From Pseudomonas fluorescens (GTDB lineage Bacteria > Pseudomonadota > Gammaproteobacteria > Pseudomonadales > Pseudomonadaceae): a DNA stretch of 64,000 nt. The DNA lies in NCBI RefSeq assembly GCF_902498185.1, contig NZ_CABVIX010000006.1, forward strand, positions 124,001 through 188,000, written 5' to 3'. How positions within the stretch are numbered: the stretch's first letter is position 1; each line of letters starts with the position of its first letter. Shown here one piece after another: positions 1 to 15,112 of this stretch. The notes beneath the pieces were generated by a model. It did no database searches. It saw nothing but the letters and a program-made list of their open reading frames with translations, and was not told the origin of the DNA. The position numbers and the translations under genes were made by a program.

Positions 1-151
1 ACAGCGTTGAACCTGCATCGGGCGCAGTGTCCGGCGCGGGACAGGGCGCAAAGCGGCTGAGTCCGGTTTTGGCAAATGTGCAGCAAGGAGGGTGCGCTGA
101 GGGTGCGCTATAGTCCGGCCCAGTGACCCATTTCCCCGCAGGAGTGCCGCC

Positions 152-964
152 GTGACCGAATACAGCGCGTTCAAGGTAGAACTGACCCAGAACATTGCCC
201 ACGTCCAGATCGATCGTCCCGAAAAGCTCAATGCCATGAACGCGGCTTTCTGGGAGGAAATAGGCGCGATCTTCCATTGGATCGACGACACCGATGCCGT
301 GCGGGTAGTGGTCTTGAGTGGTGCAGGTCAGCATTTTTCCGCAGGCATCGACCTGGCGCTGCTGGCCTCGCTGGCCAGCCAGCTGGAACAGGACGTGGGC
401 CGCAGCGCCCGCTCATTGCGGCGTACAATCCTGCGCCTGCAGTCGTGCATCAATGCCGTCGACAACTGCCGCAAGCCGGTGCTGGCAGCGATCCAGGGCT
501 ATTGCATCGGCGGCGCTATCGATCTGGTTTCGGCCTGCGACATGCGCTACTGCAGCAGCAACGCGCAATTTTCCATCAAGGAGATCGACATGGGCATGGC
601 TGCGGATATCGGTACCCTGCAGCGGCTGCCGCGAATCATTGGCGATGGCATCCTGCGGGAGCTGGCCTACACCGGCCGCACGGTCCATGCTTCCGAAGCC
701 CAGGCCATCGGCCTGGTCAACCGCGTCTACGACGACCAGGCCTCGCTGCTTGATGGAGTCTTTGCCATCGCGGCCGAAATTGCGACAAAATCGCCAATTG
801 CCGTGGCCGGCACCAAGCAGATGCTCGGCTACATGCGCGACCACACTGTGGACGATGGCCTGGAATACATCGCCACCTGGAATGCCGCCATGCTGCAGTC
901 CGAAGATCTGCGCGTCGCCATGGCGGCGCACATGAGCAAACAGAAACCCGAGTTCGCCGACTGA
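152..964 (+). CDS. Crotonase-family dienoyl-CoA isomerase
   Basis: A 270-residue enoyl-CoA hydratase/isomerase protein. The two oxyanion-hole segments are visible: HFSAGIDL around residues 61-68 and GYCIGGA at 116-122. E144 and D152, eight residues apart inside KEIDMGMAADIGT, match the Glu/Asp pair that defines delta(3,5)-delta(2,4)-dienoyl-CoA isomerases (ECH1 family), so it probably shifts double bonds during beta-oxidation of unsaturated fatty acids in the cytoplasm. The start is GTG, with GGAG seven bases upstream. nudC follows 33 bases later on the same strand and may be co-transcribed. A plain enoyl-CoA hydratase is the alternative, but the Asp at 152 argues for the isomerase. Confidence 0.88.
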   Translation: MTEYSAFKVELTQNIAHVQIDRPEKLNAMNAAFWEEIGAIFHWIDDTDAVRVVVLSGAGQHFSAGIDLALLASLASQLEQDVGRSARSLRRTILRLQSCINAVDNCRKPVLAAIQGYCIGGAIDLVSACDMRYCSSNAQFSIKEIDMGMAADIGTLQRLPRIIGDGILRELAYTGRTVHASEAQAIGLVNRVYDDQASLLDGVFAIAAEIATKSPIAVAGTKQMLGYMRDHTVDDGLEYIATWNAAMLQSEDLRVAMAAHMSKQKPEFAD

Positions 965-997
965 CCTGCAGCGGCGGGCGCGCCAAGGACCCCGATC

Positions 998-1828
998 ATG
1001 TCAGCACGCTGGAGCACCGCAGTACTCGACCCGCAGCTCACTGGAGGCTGGGCCGTGGCCCGTAGCCCCGAAGGGTTCCTGGCGGATGACAATGGCGCGC
1101 TGTTCCCCCGCGACTGGCTAAAGCGCCAGGACCTGGACGTGCTGTGCGAACACGGCATCGGCCACTACGACGGCGAACCTGTGTTCCTGCTCGAGCTGCG
1201 CGCGCCCGGGTCGGTGCCCGGCTGCAGTTGGCGCGGCCTGCGCTCGTTCATGCTCGAAGGCGATTTCGATACCTACAAGATACTCGGCTACGCGGCGCAG
1301 ATCGGTACCTGGGCCCGCGAGCACCGGTTCTGTGGCAGTTGCGGCCAGGCCATGAGCCAGATCCGTTGGGAGCGGGCGATGTACTGCGCGGCGTGCGAGC
1401 TGCGCAGCTACCCGCGGATCTCGCCGAGCATGATCGTGCTGGTGACCCGTGGCGACGAGATCCTGCTGGCGCGCTCGCCGCGATTCGTGGCAGGGGTGTA
1501 CAGCACCCTGGCCGGTTTCGCCGAACCGGGCGAATCGGCCGAGGACTGCCTGGTGCGCGAAGTACGCGAGGAGGTGGCGGTCGAAGTCAGCAATATCCAG
1601 TATGTCGGCAGCCAATGCTGGCCGTTCCCGCATTCGATGATGCTGGGTTTTCACGCCGAATACGCGGGCGGGGAGATCGTCATGCAGCCGGACGAGATCG
1701 AGGATGCGCGGTGGTTCAACGTGCACGCCCTGCCACCGCTGCCGGCCGGGCGCTCGATCGCACGCTACCTGATCGATCTGTATGTGGCGCGCCGGCTAGG
1801 CCTGGCCGAACCAGTGCTGCCACGCTAG
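998..1828 (+). CDS. nudC: NADH pyrophosphatase / NAD-cap hydrolase NudC
   Basis: Nudix hydrolase of 276 residues. A four-cysteine zinc site is formed by C112, C115, C130 and C133, followed by a complete Nudix box (G173 to about 195, containing REVREEV). Just after it comes the NudC-specific motif, here in the variant form SQCWPFPHS. NudC hydrolyses NADH to NMNH and AMP and removes NAD caps from RNA. It lies directly downstream of the dienoyl-CoA isomerase. Its last 33 bases overlap the 3' end of the convergent TSUP gene. Confidence 0.95.
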   Translation: MSARWSTAVLDPQLTGGWAVARSPEGFLADDNGALFPRDWLKRQDLDVLCEHGIGHYDGEPVFLLELRAPGSVPGCSWRGLRSFMLEGDFDTYKILGYAAQIGTWAREHRFCGSCGQAMSQIRWERAMYCAACELRSYPRISPSMIVLVTRGDEILLARSPRFVAGVYSTLAGFAEPGESAEDCLVREVREEVAVEVSNIQYVGSQCWPFPHSMMLGFHAEYAGGEIVMQPDEIEDARWFNVHALPPLPAGRSIARYLIDLYVARRLGLAEPVLPR

Positions 1829-2581
1829 GCGCACGGTCAGCGCCAGCACCACGGTAATGAACACAGGGCGGATGAACTTGCTGCCGCCGCTGATTGCCGT
1901 GCGCGCGCCAAGGTAGGCGCCCACCATCAAGGCCGAACCCATCGCCAGGCCGACCAGCCAGTCGACCTGGCCCGCGAAGATGAACACCGAAAGCGACGCG
2001 GCGTTGCTGACGAAGTTCATGCTGCGGGCCACGCCGCTGGCGCGAACCAGGTCGATGGGGTAGATCAGCAGGGTACTGACTGTCCAGAACGCGCCAGTGC
2101 CGGGGCCGGCTACGCCGTCGTAGAAGCCCAGGGTCAAGCCCTGCGGCAGCTGCCAGGTTTTCTTGATGGGCACATCGGCATCGAGCGGCGCCTTGGGCGT
2201 GCCGCCGAACAGCAAGTAGATGCCGCAGGCAAACACCACCACAGGGAGCATCTTGTTCAGCCACTCGGCGGGCAAGTAATGGGCGACCCCGGCACCGATG
2301 ATTGCCCCGGCCAGCGTGCCAAACAGCGCTGGTCGCCACTGCGCAGGGTGGAACAGCTTGCGCCGGTAGTAGGCGAAGCCGGCCGTGGCCGAGCCGAACG
2401 TGGAGCTGAGCTTGTTGGTGCCCAGTACCAGGTGCGGCGGCATGCCCGCGGTCAGCAGGGCAGGCACGGTGAGCAGGCCGCCCCCGCCGGCGATGGCATC
2501 GATGAAACCGGCGGCAAAGGCGACGACGGCGAGGATCAGCAAGGTTAGCGGTTCAACACTGAGTTCGAATGGCATTGTCAT
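1796..2581 (-). CDS. TSUP/TauE-SafE family membrane exporter
   Basis: A 261-residue, strongly hydrophobic protein with about eight predicted membrane segments. The glycine-rich N-terminal helix ([20 protein letters not shown]) is the hallmark of the TauE/SafE (TSUP) family, which moves sulfite, sulfonates or other organic anions across the inner membrane. Related short proteins are often named YfcA. The substrate cannot be read from sequence. The gene converges on nudC and shares its last 33 bases with that gene's 3' end. Confidence 0.9.
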   Translation of the reverse strand: MTMPFELSVEPLTLLILAVVAFAAGFIDAIAGGGGLLTVPALLTAGMPPHLVLGTNKLSSTFGSATAGFAYYRRKLFHPAQWRPALFGTLAGAIIGAGVAHYLPAEWLNKMLPVVVFACGIYLLFGGTPKAPLDADVPIKKTWQLPQGLTLGFYDGVAGPGTGAFWTVSTLLIYPIDLVRASGVARSMNFVSNAASLSVFIFAGQVDWLVGLAMGSALMVGAYLGARTAISGGSKFIRPVFITVVLALTVRLAWQHWFGQA

Positions 2582-2663
2582 TATCGCGGCAGGGCGCAGA
2601 AGGGCTGCGCCGAAGGGATGGCATGGTAAACGGCGGGGGCCCGGGTTGCCAGTCCGGCCCGGC

Positions 2664-4625
2664 TCAGGTTGTGCTGGTGGACTTGCGGACCTGTCTCGGC
2701 TTGCCGTTCACGCTGCTGCTCTTGCCTTTGGCACCGCTGCTCTTGCGCTTCTTCTTCCAGGGTGCCCCGCCTTTACCCGCAGGCGCCGGCCCGCTGATAC
2801 GCAGCTGTAGCCCGGAACAGCGCTCCACCTGCTTGCTCATCCAGGCCGATTGCTTGGCGACGAACTCATCCAGGCTCATCTCGCCGCTCTGCACCATGTC
2901 CAGCGCCTGCTCCCAGATCGCCGTGGTGCCCGGATCGGCGATGGCACGAGGTACGGCGTCGATCAGGCTGAACGCGGCAGGGGTGGCGCACAGTGCCTTG
3001 CCTTGCTTGACCAGGTAACCACGGTCGATCAGGCCCTGGATGATGCCGGCGCGGGTAGCCTCGGTACCAATGCCGGTAGTGTCCTTGAGCTTCTGCTTGA
3101 GGCGCGGGTCGTCCACCAGCTTGGCGACATTCTTCATGGCCTTGATCAGGTCGCCTTCGGTAAAGGGCTTGGGCGGCTGGGTCCAGAGATCCTTCAACTG
3201 CTGGGCAAGCACCGCGCAATCCTGGCCCTCGCGCAGCGCTGGCAGCACCTGGGCGGGCGGGGGTTCGCGGCCCTTGCCTGGGGTAAGCGCCTCGGGCAGG
3301 GCGCGGCGCCAGCCCGGCTCGACGATCGCCTTGCCGACAGCGCGCAGGGCATGTCCTGCACAGACGAAGTCGGCTTGGGTGCGGTCGTATTCGTGATTGG
3401 GCAGGAACTGCGCCAGGTAACGGGCGCGGATCAGTGTGTAGACCGATTTGTATTTGGGCGGCAGACGCGAGGGGTCGCTGGCGGCTGCGGTGGGAATGAT
3501 CCCGTGGTGGGCGGTGACCTTGGAATCGTTCCAGGCCCGCGAGCGGCGTTGCGGTTCAAGGTACGGCTGCAGAGGCGCAAGGCTGGTATCGGCGCGCTGC
3601 AGGGCGTCCAGGATGCCCGGCGCCTCACTGTGCTGGCTCAGGGGCAGGAAGCCGCAGTCACTGCGCGGATAGGTGATCAGCTTGTGGGTTTCGTACAGCG
3701 CCTGGGCAATGTCGAGGGTCTCCTGAGCGCCAAGGCCGAATTTCTTGGAGCACAGCTCCTGCAGGGTGCCGAGGTCGAAGGGCAGCGGCGCGGCTTCACG
3801 CACGCGCTCGGTGGCCACCTTCACCGCCCGCGCCGTGCCAGCGGCGCCAATGTCGGCGGCGGCCTGCTGGGCCAGGCCGTGGTTCAGGCAGCGGCCCTGG
3901 TCGTCACAGGCATCCTCGGGTGCGCGCCACTGGGCGTTGAATGCGGTGCCGGCGTGCTCCAGCTTCACATCGATGCTCCAGAAGGGCACCGGCACGAAGT
4001 CGGCGATGCTGCGGTCACGGTCGACCACCAGTCGCAGGGTCGGCGTCTGTACCCGGCCCACCGGCAACACGCCTTGATAACCTGACTTCTGGCCGAGCAG
4101 TGTAAAGAGTCGGCTCATGTTCATGCCGATCAACCAGTCGGCTCGCGAGCGGCCCAGCGCCGAGTGGTAGAGGCTGAACGTCTCCTGCCCGGGAAGCAGC
4201 TTGCCCAGGGCCTTGCGGATGGACGCGTCGTCCAGTGCCGACAGCCACAGTCGCTGGATGGGCCCCCGGAAGCGACAGTGCTCGACCAGCTCGCGGGCGA
4301 TCATTTCGCCTTCGCGGTCGGCATCGGTGGCGATCACTAGCTCGCTTGCCTCGCCAAGCAGGCGCTTGACCGCCTTGAACTGACTGGCTGTCTTGGGCTT
4401 GACCAGCATTTTCCATTTGACCGGGATGATCGGCAGGTCGGCCAGGACCCATCGCTTGTAGCGCTCGTCATAGCTATCGGGCGGAGCGGTTTCAAGCAGG
4501 TGGCCGATACACCAGGTGACACACACACCGGTGCCTTGCCAACAGCCGTCGGCTTTACGGGTCGCGCCCAGGACCTTGGCGATGTCTTTGGCTTGGGAGG
4601 GTTTTTCGCAGAGAAAGAGGCGCAT
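2664..4625 (-). CDS. topB: DNA topoisomerase III
   Basis: Type IA topoisomerase of 653 residues from the ATG at 4625, which gives the canonical MRLFLCEKPSQAKDI start; the in-frame extension upstream is unsupported. The N-terminal Toprim domain carries the DADREGE motif near residue 100. The catalytic tyrosine is Y319 in ITYPRSDCG. A lysine- and serine-rich tail ends the protein. TopB decatenates DNA and resolves recombination or replication intermediates. A LexA-type box lies 73-88 bases upstream of the start (4698-4713), so SOS control is plausible. Confidence 0.96.
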   Translation of the reverse strand: MRLFLCEKPSQAKDIAKVLGATRKADGCWQGTGVCVTWCIGHLLETAPPDSYDERYKRWVLADLPIIPVKWKMLVKPKTASQFKAVKRLLGEASELVIATDADREGEMIARELVEHCRFRGPIQRLWLSALDDASIRKALGKLLPGQETFSLYHSALGRSRADWLIGMNMSRLFTLLGQKSGYQGVLPVGRVQTPTLRLVVDRDRSIADFVPVPFWSIDVKLEHAGTAFNAQWRAPEDACDDQGRCLNHGLAQQAAADIGAAGTARAVKVATERVREAAPLPFDLGTLQELCSKKFGLGAQETLDIAQALYETHKLITYPRSDCGFLPLSQHSEAPGILDALQRADTSLAPLQPYLEPQRRSRAWNDSKVTAHHGIIPTAAASDPSRLPPKYKSVYTLIRARYLAQFLPNHEYDRTQADFVCAGHALRAVGKAIVEPGWRRALPEALTPGKGREPPPAQVLPALREGQDCAVLAQQLKDLWTQPPKPFTEGDLIKAMKNVAKLVDDPRLKQKLKDTTGIGTEATRAGIIQGLIDRGYLVKQGKALCATPAAFSLIDAVPRAIADPGTTAIWEQALDMVQSGEMSLDEFVAKQSAWMSKQVERCSGLQLRISGPAPAGKGGAPWKKKRKSSGAKGKSSSVNGKPRQVRKSTSTT

Positions 4626-4697
4626 GGCCGGGCTACGCTTCGTCAGCAGGGATGGCCGACAGGATGCGCAAAACAACGAGGGGAGGCAAGGAAAAAT

Positions 4698-4713
4698 CTG
4701 TATGGATGTACAG
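4698..4713. promoter_or_regulatory. Predicted LexA (SOS) box upstream of topB
   Basis: CTGTATGGATGTACAG is a CTGT-N8-ACAG palindrome close to the LexA consensus. It sits in the 139-base gap between the 3' end of the GNAT gene and the topB start, on the promoter side of topB. Function is inferred from motif and position only. Confidence 0.6.
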
Positions 4714-4764
4714 TTTCGCAGGATATGGCATCAGGGCCGCCGCGCGGCCCCAGCCATCATTCGA

Positions 4765-5199
4765 TCACACGGTCTCGCAGGAATCACGCACCATGTCTAC
4801 ATGCGGAATGCCAGCCTCGAGGAACTCCTCGCTGACCACCTTGAAACCCAGGCGCTCGTAGAAAGCCGTCGCCTGTACCTGGGCCGACAGCATCTGCTGC
4901 TTGAGGTTGCGCTTCTGCGCCTCTTCGATCACAGCCTGCATCAGCGCATCGCCGACCTTCAGGCCGCGCCAGTCCTTGAGTACGGACACCCTTCCAATCT
5001 GTCCGTCAAGCAGCAGCCGCGCGGTACCCACCGGGTAGTCGCCCTCAAGTGCCAGGAAATGCAGGGCGCCCTGGTCATCCGAGTCCCATTCGAGCTCGGG
5101 CGGTACGCTCTGTTCTGCGATGAACACCGCCTCGCGGATACGGCGGATATGAGCGTTGTCTTTCTGCCAGTCAGCGAGGCGAACCCGGATCTTATTCAT
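4765..5199 (-). CDS. GNAT family N-acetyltransferase
   Basis: A 144-residue GNAT acetyltransferase. The acetyl-CoA-binding region is seen at about residues 69-95 (IGRVSVLKDWRGLKVGDALM, a slightly degenerate R/Q-x-x-G-x-G/A loop), followed by the C-terminal FYERLGF motif. The acceptor substrate is unknown. The gene overlaps the upstream roxA by eight bases, so the two are almost certainly co-transcribed and translationally coupled. About 140 bases separate it from topB, which has its own predicted operator. Confidence 0.85.
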   Translation of the reverse strand: MNKIRVRLADWQKDNAHIRRIREAVFIAEQSVPPELEWDSDDQGALHFLALEGDYPVGTARLLLDGQIGRVSVLKDWRGLKVGDALMQAVIEEAQKRNLKQQMLSAQVQATAFYERLGFKVVSEEFLEAGIPHVDMVRDSCETV

Positions 5200-6358
5200 T
5201 GGCGAATCCCAAACTTCCTTGTTTGATCAATTGGCAGACCAAGGTCAGCCCTTCTTCGTTCTGCAGCCAGTCGGCGAGGTTTTCGACGTGCAGGGCGTCG
5301 GCGGCGCAGATCAGCTTCAGCAGCTCGCGCAGGTCGCCCGAGACCAGGCGGCTCTGGCCGCTGGCGAACAATAGCAGGTTGTCGTCCACTTCCGACCAGG
5401 CCAGGCGTGCGCTTGGGTTGCGGACCAGGATCGCGCCCTGTTCGAGGCTGTCGGTCAGCTCCGCTTCGCTGAGCTCCTCGCCATTGACCAGTTCTGGATA
5501 GCGCGGCTCGGTCATGAACTGGCCGAACCAGGTGAGCAGCAGGCGCTCGTCGCTCATGTGCTCGGTGAGCAGGCCCTTGAGGCGGTCCAGGGCGTCGTGC
5601 TGGATCTGGTGCGGGTCGCTGACAGGCTGGGCATTGGCGTCGCTGTAGCGCTCTTCGTCCGGCAGGAACTGGCTCAGGAAGTCGGTGAAGTGGGTCAGCA
5701 CTTCGGCCGCGCTTGGCGCGCGGAAGCCGACCGAGTAGGTCAGGCAGTCGTCTTCGGCAACGCCGTAGTGAGCCAGGCGCGGCGGCAGGTAGAGCATGTC
5801 GCCGGGCTCCAGAGTCCATTCGCCGCTCTGCTCGAAGTCGGCCAGGATACGCAGGTCGGCATGCTCGATCAGCGGGCTGTCGCTGTCGCACATCTGGCCG
5901 ATCTTCCAGTTGCGCTTGCCCTGGCCCTGCAGCAGGAACACGTCGTAGTTGTCGAAGTGCGGACCGACGCTGCCACCTGGGGCGGCATAGCTGATCATCA
6001 CGTCGTCGATGCGCCAGCTCGGCAGGAAGCGGAAGGACTCCAGCAGCTCGGCGACTTCCGGCACGAACTGGTCCACCGCCTGCACCAGCAGGGTCCAGTC
6101 ACGCTCCGGCAGGCTGGCGAACGTGTCTTCAGCGAAGGGGCCGCGGCGCATCTCCCACGGGCGCTCGCCGTGTTCGATCACCAGCCGCGCTTCGACTTCT
6201 TCTTCCAGGGCCAGGCCGGCCAGCTCATCGGCGTCGATCGGGCTCTCGAAATCCGGGAAGGCCTGGCGTACCAGCAAGGGTTTCTTCTGCCAGTAGTCGC
6301 GCAGGAACTCGCGCGCTGTGAGGCCGCCCAACAGCTGCAGTGGAGTATCAGAATTCAT
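5192..6358 (-). CDS. roxA: Ribosomal protein uL16 3-hydroxylase (JmjC/cupin)
   Basis: A 388-residue Fe(II)/2-oxoglutarate oxygenase of the cupin-4/YcfD family. The metal triad is visible as H134 and D136 (HFDNYD) and H197 (AHYG). In E. coli the family hydroxylates an arginine of ribosomal protein L16. The C-terminal winged-helix part runs to the end and overlaps the GNAT gene by eight bases. A hairpin terminator separates it from purB upstream. Length is normal for the family. Confidence 0.92.
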   Translation of the reverse strand: MNSDTPLQLLGGLTAREFLRDYWQKKPLLVRQAFPDFESPIDADELAGLALEEEVEARLVIEHGERPWEMRRGPFAEDTFASLPERDWTLLVQAVDQFVPEVAELLESFRFLPSWRIDDVMISYAAPGGSVGPHFDNYDVFLLQGQGKRNWKIGQMCDSDSPLIEHADLRILADFEQSGEWTLEPGDMLYLPPRLAHYGVAEDDCLTYSVGFRAPSAAEVLTHFTDFLSQFLPDEERYSDANAQPVSDPHQIQHDALDRLKGLLTEHMSDERLLLTWFGQFMTEPRYPELVNGEELSEAELTDSLEQGAILVRNPSARLAWSEVDDNLLLFASGQSRLVSGDLRELLKLICAADALHVENLADWLQNEEGLTLVCQLIKQGSLGFANE

Positions 6359-6397
6359 GTGTAACCTATTGAAAATAAGTAATTTTATGGCAGGAAT

Positions 6398-6426
6398 AAA
6401 AACGCCCGGCTCAGCCGGGCGTTTTA
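6398..6426 (-). terminator. Intrinsic terminator after purB
   Basis: The hairpin AACGCCCGGC-tca-GCCGGGCGTT is flanked by A-runs on one side and T-runs on the other. It lies 14 bases past the purB stop and before roxA. Confidence 0.85.
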
Positions 6427-6439
6427 CGCAGGGCGCAGG

Positions 6440-7849
<1,410 letters not shown>

Positions 7850-7918
7850 TCATACATGAAAAATGCGCCGCAGGCGGGTGGGTGATCAATGGTCCGGGGG
7901 CGCGGTGGCCCAGGACAT

Positions 7919-8539
7919 TCAGCCACGCATCATCGGATACAGCTCCTTGAGCAGCTTGCGCCGGCTGAACACCAGCTGCCAGCGGTGTCCGCCCAGCTGG
8001 CGCCAGAGACGCGCGGCACGGATGCCGGCCAGCAGCAGGGCGCGGATCCTCGAAGCGTTGTTTGGCTGCTGCAGGTGGCGCATGTCGCCATGCACCTGGA
8101 TGCGCTGGCGCAGGGTGCTCAGGGTGTCCTGATACAAGGCGCCGCTCGAGGCGATGACGTTTTCGTGCACGAGGCCGAAATGGTCCGCCTGGGACTGGAT
8201 CTGCGGCAGGCGATTGCCAATGGTCTCGAGCAGGTCGTTGCGCTTGGCGAGTTGACGCTCGAGGCCCAGCATCGACAGGGCATAGCGCAGCGGTTCGCGC
8301 TGCAGGCTGCCGGGGTCGCGCTCCAGCGCGCTGGCCAGTGCGCGGTAGCCATCATGCAGGTTGAGGTCATCGCCGCCAAACACCTCAAGGGTGTTGTGCG
8401 GGTCACGCACCAGCAGGCTGCCCAGCAGGCAGCCAAGGTTGGCTTCGCTGGCCTGGCCCGTGCGGGCAATGCGGTCGACCAGTACAGCGGCCTGGAAAAC
8501 GCCACCGAGGGCGATCAGTTGCTCCTGGATATCGCTCAT
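7919..8539 (-). CDS. hflD: HflD-like high-frequency lysogenization protein
   Basis: A 206-residue helical protein matching HflD in length and context, since hflD between mnmA and purB is conserved across gamma-proteobacteria. In E. coli HflD sits at the inner membrane and binds the lambda CII activator; its housekeeping role is unclear. Its start codon overlaps the mnmA stop at 8539, showing translational coupling. No transmembrane segment is evident. Confidence 0.9.
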   Translation of the reverse strand: MSDIQEQLIALGGVFQAAVLVDRIARTGQASEANLGCLLGSLLVRDPHNTLEVFGGDDLNLHDGYRALASALERDPGSLQREPLRYALSMLGLERQLAKRNDLLETIGNRLPQIQSQADHFGLVHENVIASSGALYQDTLSTLRQRIQVHGDMRHLQQPNNASRIRALLLAGIRAARLWRQLGGHRWQLVFSRRKLLKELYPMMRG

Positions 8540-9660
8540 CAGCGGGCGCTCCAGGGTTCGGCGCGCTCGATCACGCCGCCACCAAGACAGACTTCACCGT
8601 CATAGAACACCACCGACTGGCCAGGAGTGACGGCGCGCTGGGGCTCGTCGAACACGGCGCGGTAACCGCCGGCCGTGCGCTCCAGGGTGCAGGCCTGGTC
8701 GCCCTGGCGATAGCGCACCTTGGCCGTCAGGCGGCGTGGTGCCGACACATCGACCGGATTGACCCAGAAGATCTCAGAGGCGAGCAGGGCGCGGGCGAAC
8801 AGCCAGGGGTGTTCATTGCCCTGTCCGACCACCAGCACATTGCGCGCCAGGTCTTTCTCGAGCACGTACCACGGCTCGTCGCCTGCGTCCTTCAGGCCGC
8901 CGATGCCCAGGCCCTGGCGCTGGCCAATGGTGTGGTACATCAGGCCGTGGTGGCGGCCGATGACCTCGCCTTCGGTGGTCTGGATTTCGCCCGGCTGGGC
9001 GGGGAGGTACTGCTTGAGGAAGTCACTGAAGCGGCGCTCACCGATGAAGCAGATGCCGGTGGAGTCCTTCTTCTTGGCCGTGGCCAGGCCGTGTTTTTCG
9101 GCAATGGCGCGCACTTCGGGTTTTTCCAGCTCGCCCACCGGGAACAGCGTGCGGGCGATCTCGGCGCCGCCAACCGCGTGCAGAAAGTAGCTCTGGTCCT
9201 TGTTCGGGTCCAGGCCCTTGAGCAGTTCGGTGCGCCCATCAACGTCGCGGCGGCGCACGTAATGGCCCGTGGCGATCAGGTCGGCGCCCAGCGACAGGGC
9301 GTAGTCGAGGAACGCCTTGAACTTGATCTCGCGGTTGCAGAGGATATCCGGGTTCGGCGTGCGTCCGGCCTTGTATTCTTCGAGGAAATGCTCGAACACG
9401 TGGTCCCAGTACTCGGCGGCGAAGTTGGCGGTGTGCAGCTTGATGCCGATGCGGTCGCACACGGCCTGGGCATCGGCCAGGTCTTCGCGGGCGGTACAGT
9501 ATTCGGTGCCGTCGTCCTCTTCCCAGTTCTTCATGAACAGACCTTCCACCTGGTAACCCTGCTCGATGAGCAGAAGGGCGGAGACGGAGGAGTCCACGCC
9601 GCCGGACATGCCGACGATGACGCGGGTCTTGGCGGGATCAAAGGGTGCTGAGCTGGACAT
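8539..9660 (-). CDS. mnmA: tRNA-specific 2-thiouridylase
   Basis: A 373-residue ATP-dependent enzyme making the 2-thiouridine at position 34 of Lys, Glu and Gln tRNAs. The PP-loop [12 protein letters not shown] (residues 18-29) binds ATP. The catalytic cysteines lie in [12 protein letters not shown] and [13 protein letters not shown]. It takes sulfur from the IscS/Tus relay. It heads the mnmA-hflD pair. A separate Nudix gene lies about 70 bases upstream. Confidence 0.98.
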   Translation of the reverse strand: MSSSAPFDPAKTRVIVGMSGGVDSSVSALLLIEQGYQVEGLFMKNWEEDDGTEYCTAREDLADAQAVCDRIGIKLHTANFAAEYWDHVFEHFLEEYKAGRTPNPDILCNREIKFKAFLDYALSLGADLIATGHYVRRRDVDGRTELLKGLDPNKDQSYFLHAVGGAEIARTLFPVGELEKPEVRAIAEKHGLATAKKKDSTGICFIGERRFSDFLKQYLPAQPGEIQTTEGEVIGRHHGLMYHTIGQRQGLGIGGLKDAGDEPWYVLEKDLARNVLVVGQGNEHPWLFARALLASEIFWVNPVDVSAPRRLTAKVRYRQGDQACTLERTAGGYRAVFDEPQRAVTPGQSVVFYDGEVCLGGGVIERAEPWSAR

Positions 9661-9730
9661 GGCTACCGGTGTGTATCTGGAAAAAAGACGTCGATTCTAT
9701 CAGGCCCGCGCGGTCAAGGCGAAGTGCCCG

Positions 9731-10171
9731 TCAGTCGCGCAGCAGGTCCAGGCTGTGCAGAGGCCCGGCCAGGTAGTCGTCGATGCAGCGTGGCACCAGC
9801 TCGCTGCGCCAGCGCGCCGGGTCGGCCAGCAGTTCTTCGCGGGTCATCCACAGGGCGCGCGTGATATCGCTGTCCAGCGGACGGTCGATGTGGTGCCGCA
9901 CAGGGCGGGCGGCGAAGCAGATGCGCTGGTAGGTCACGCCGTTGCTGGGCGCGGTGTAGAGATAGATGCCGACCAGGCCGGTCAGTTCGACCTCCCAGGC
10001 GGTTTCTTCCAGGGTTTCGCGCAGGGCGGCCTGGGACAGGCTTTCGTTGGGTTCGAGGTGGCCGGCGGGTTGGTTGAACACATGTTGGCCCGCCTTGAAT
10101 TCCTCGACCAGCAGGTAGCGGCCCTGGTCCTCGACAATGGTTGCGACGGTGATGTGGGGGTGCCAGGTCAT
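9731..10171 (-). CDS. Nudix hydrolase (NudJ-like phosphatase)
   Basis: A Nudix protein of 146 residues from the ATG at 10171, giving the usual MTWHPHITVATIVEDQG start; the 15-residue extension upstream looks spurious. The Nudix box is complete (GHLEPNESLSQAALRETLEE). Length, the N-terminal PHITVA motif and position next to mnmA match NudJ/YmfB, a thiamine pyrophosphate and nucleotide phosphatase in E. coli. The true substrate here is not shown by the sequence. Confidence 0.88.
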   Translation of the reverse strand: MTWHPHITVATIVEDQGRYLLVEEFKAGQHVFNQPAGHLEPNESLSQAALRETLEETAWEVELTGLVGIYLYTAPSNGVTYQRICFAARPVRHHIDRPLDSDITRALWMTREELLADPARWRSELVPRCIDDYLAGPLHSLDLLRD

Positions 10172-10218
10172 GCACTGATTCCTGTGTTGATCCAGAGGGT
10201 GGTCGTCCAGAAACACAC

Positions 10219-10243
10219 AAGCCCCGGTGCGTGGCCGGGGCTT
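10219..10243 (-). terminator. Intrinsic terminator after idh
   Basis: The hairpin AAGCCCCGG-tgcgtgg-CCGGGGCTT lies 20 bases beyond the idh stop. The U-run is weak. Confidence 0.7.
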
Positions 10244-10263
10244 GCGGTATTACCGAGAAAGCC

Positions 10264-14163
<3,900 letters not shown>

Positions 14164-14170
14164 CGCTCGC

Positions 14171-14205
14171 AAAACCGGCCAGTCGACAAGGCTGGCCGGT
14201 TTTTC
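14171..14205 (+). terminator. Intrinsic terminator after icd
   Basis: ACCGGCCAG-tcgacaagg-CTGGCCGGT is followed by a run of T. It is flanked by A and T runs, so it may serve both icd and the convergent cspD. Confidence 0.88.
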
Positions 14206-14229
14206 CGTGCTCTGCAGAAGGCCGGGAAG

Positions 14230-14490
14230 TCAGGCTTTGACGGCCTGTTCCTCGGTGACGCTCTCGGCAACATAGGCAACGCTTCTGGCCGCGTCGACGA
14301 TGTTGATTGCGTGCAAACCCTTGGGGCCCTGGATGATCTCGAAATTCACCACCTGACCGGCCTTCAACGTCTTGTAGCCTTCCATCTGGATCGCCGAATA
14401 ATGGGCGAACAGATCTTCCGTCTTGCCCTCCTCATTGACGAAACCATAGCCCTTGGCATTGTTGAACCACTTGACTTTGCCGCTTGCCAT
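14230..14490 (-). CDS. cspD: Cold-shock-domain protein CspD
   Basis: An 86-residue protein beginning [22 protein letters not shown], with RNP1 (KGYGFV) and RNP2-like (DLFAHYSAI) motifs of the single-strand nucleic-acid-binding cold-shock fold, plus a short C-terminal tail. The ATG at 14490 has an AGAGGG ribosome-binding site at proper spacing; the ATGs further upstream sit too close to it. CspD inhibits replication in stationary-phase E. coli. Its place beside clpS-clpA is conserved. Confidence 0.93.
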   Translation of the reverse strand: MASGKVKWFNNAKGYGFVNEEGKTEDLFAHYSAIQMEGYKTLKAGQVVNFEIIQGPKGLHAINIVDAARSVAYVAESVTEEQAVKA

Positions 14491-14720
14491 CCTCATATCC
14501 CTCTGCAAAGGACTCCATCACTGGAGTATCATCCACTCCATCCGCATACGAACCTGCGAAAATATTTGGTTGACTGCGCGGATCTTTATCGACCACGGTG
14601 GGTTCTTATTGGTTGTAACACCGTTTAGCCGATAGTCAAGGTCAGGCGGCGGTCCGCACCGGCGTAGGCTCTCGCGGTCAACCCACAACCTTAACCTGTC
14701 GATATGATGAATTTCTTTCC

Positions 14721-15083
14721 ATGCATGCACACAGCCAGATTCGACTAACATTCAATCAGGATCGCCCGCAATCGCATGAGGACGATGGTTCCGGCCTGGC
14801 GGTACAGGAGGCCAAACCAGCCCTGCAGGCGCCACCGATGTACAAGGTGGTTTTATTCAACGATGACTACACGCCGATGGATTTCGTCGTCGAAGTGCTC
14901 GAGATGTTCTTCAATCTGAACCGCGAGCTGGCGACCAAGATCATGCTGGCCGTCCATACCGAGGGACGGGCAGTTTGCGGATTGTTTACCCGGGACATCG
15001 CCGAAACCAAGGCCATGCAGGTCAACCAATACGCGAAGGAATGCCAGCATCCGCTACTCTGTGAAATCGAGAAGGACGGTTAA
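14721..15083 (+). CDS. clpS: ClpAP adaptor ClpS
   Basis: A 120-residue N-degron adaptor. The ClpS core is seen from about residue 40 ([20 protein letters not shown]), where the [10 protein letters not shown] segment lines the pocket for N-terminal Leu, Phe, Trp or Tyr. It delivers such substrates to ClpA, whose gene starts 29 bases downstream. Together with aat and bpt nearby the full N-degron route is encoded within 5 kb. Confidence 0.97.
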   Translation: MHAHSQIRLTFNQDRPQSHEDDGSGLAVQEAKPALQAPPMYKVVLFNDDYTPMDFVVEVLEMFFNLNRELATKIMLAVHTEGRAVCGLFTRDIAETKAMQVNQYAKECQHPLLCEIEKDG

Positions 15084-15112
15084 TCGCCGACCACTGGGTA
15101 TGAGGTGAAGCT

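Noticed and set aside
1..151. Possible gene start or promoter at the left edge
   Set aside because: No open frame or convincing promoter pair; only the ribosome-binding site of the first gene is clear.
2804..2819. CTGT-N8-ACAG match (possible LexA box)
   Set aside because: Inside the topB coding sequence, with a GC-rich centre unlike the SOS consensus; chance match.
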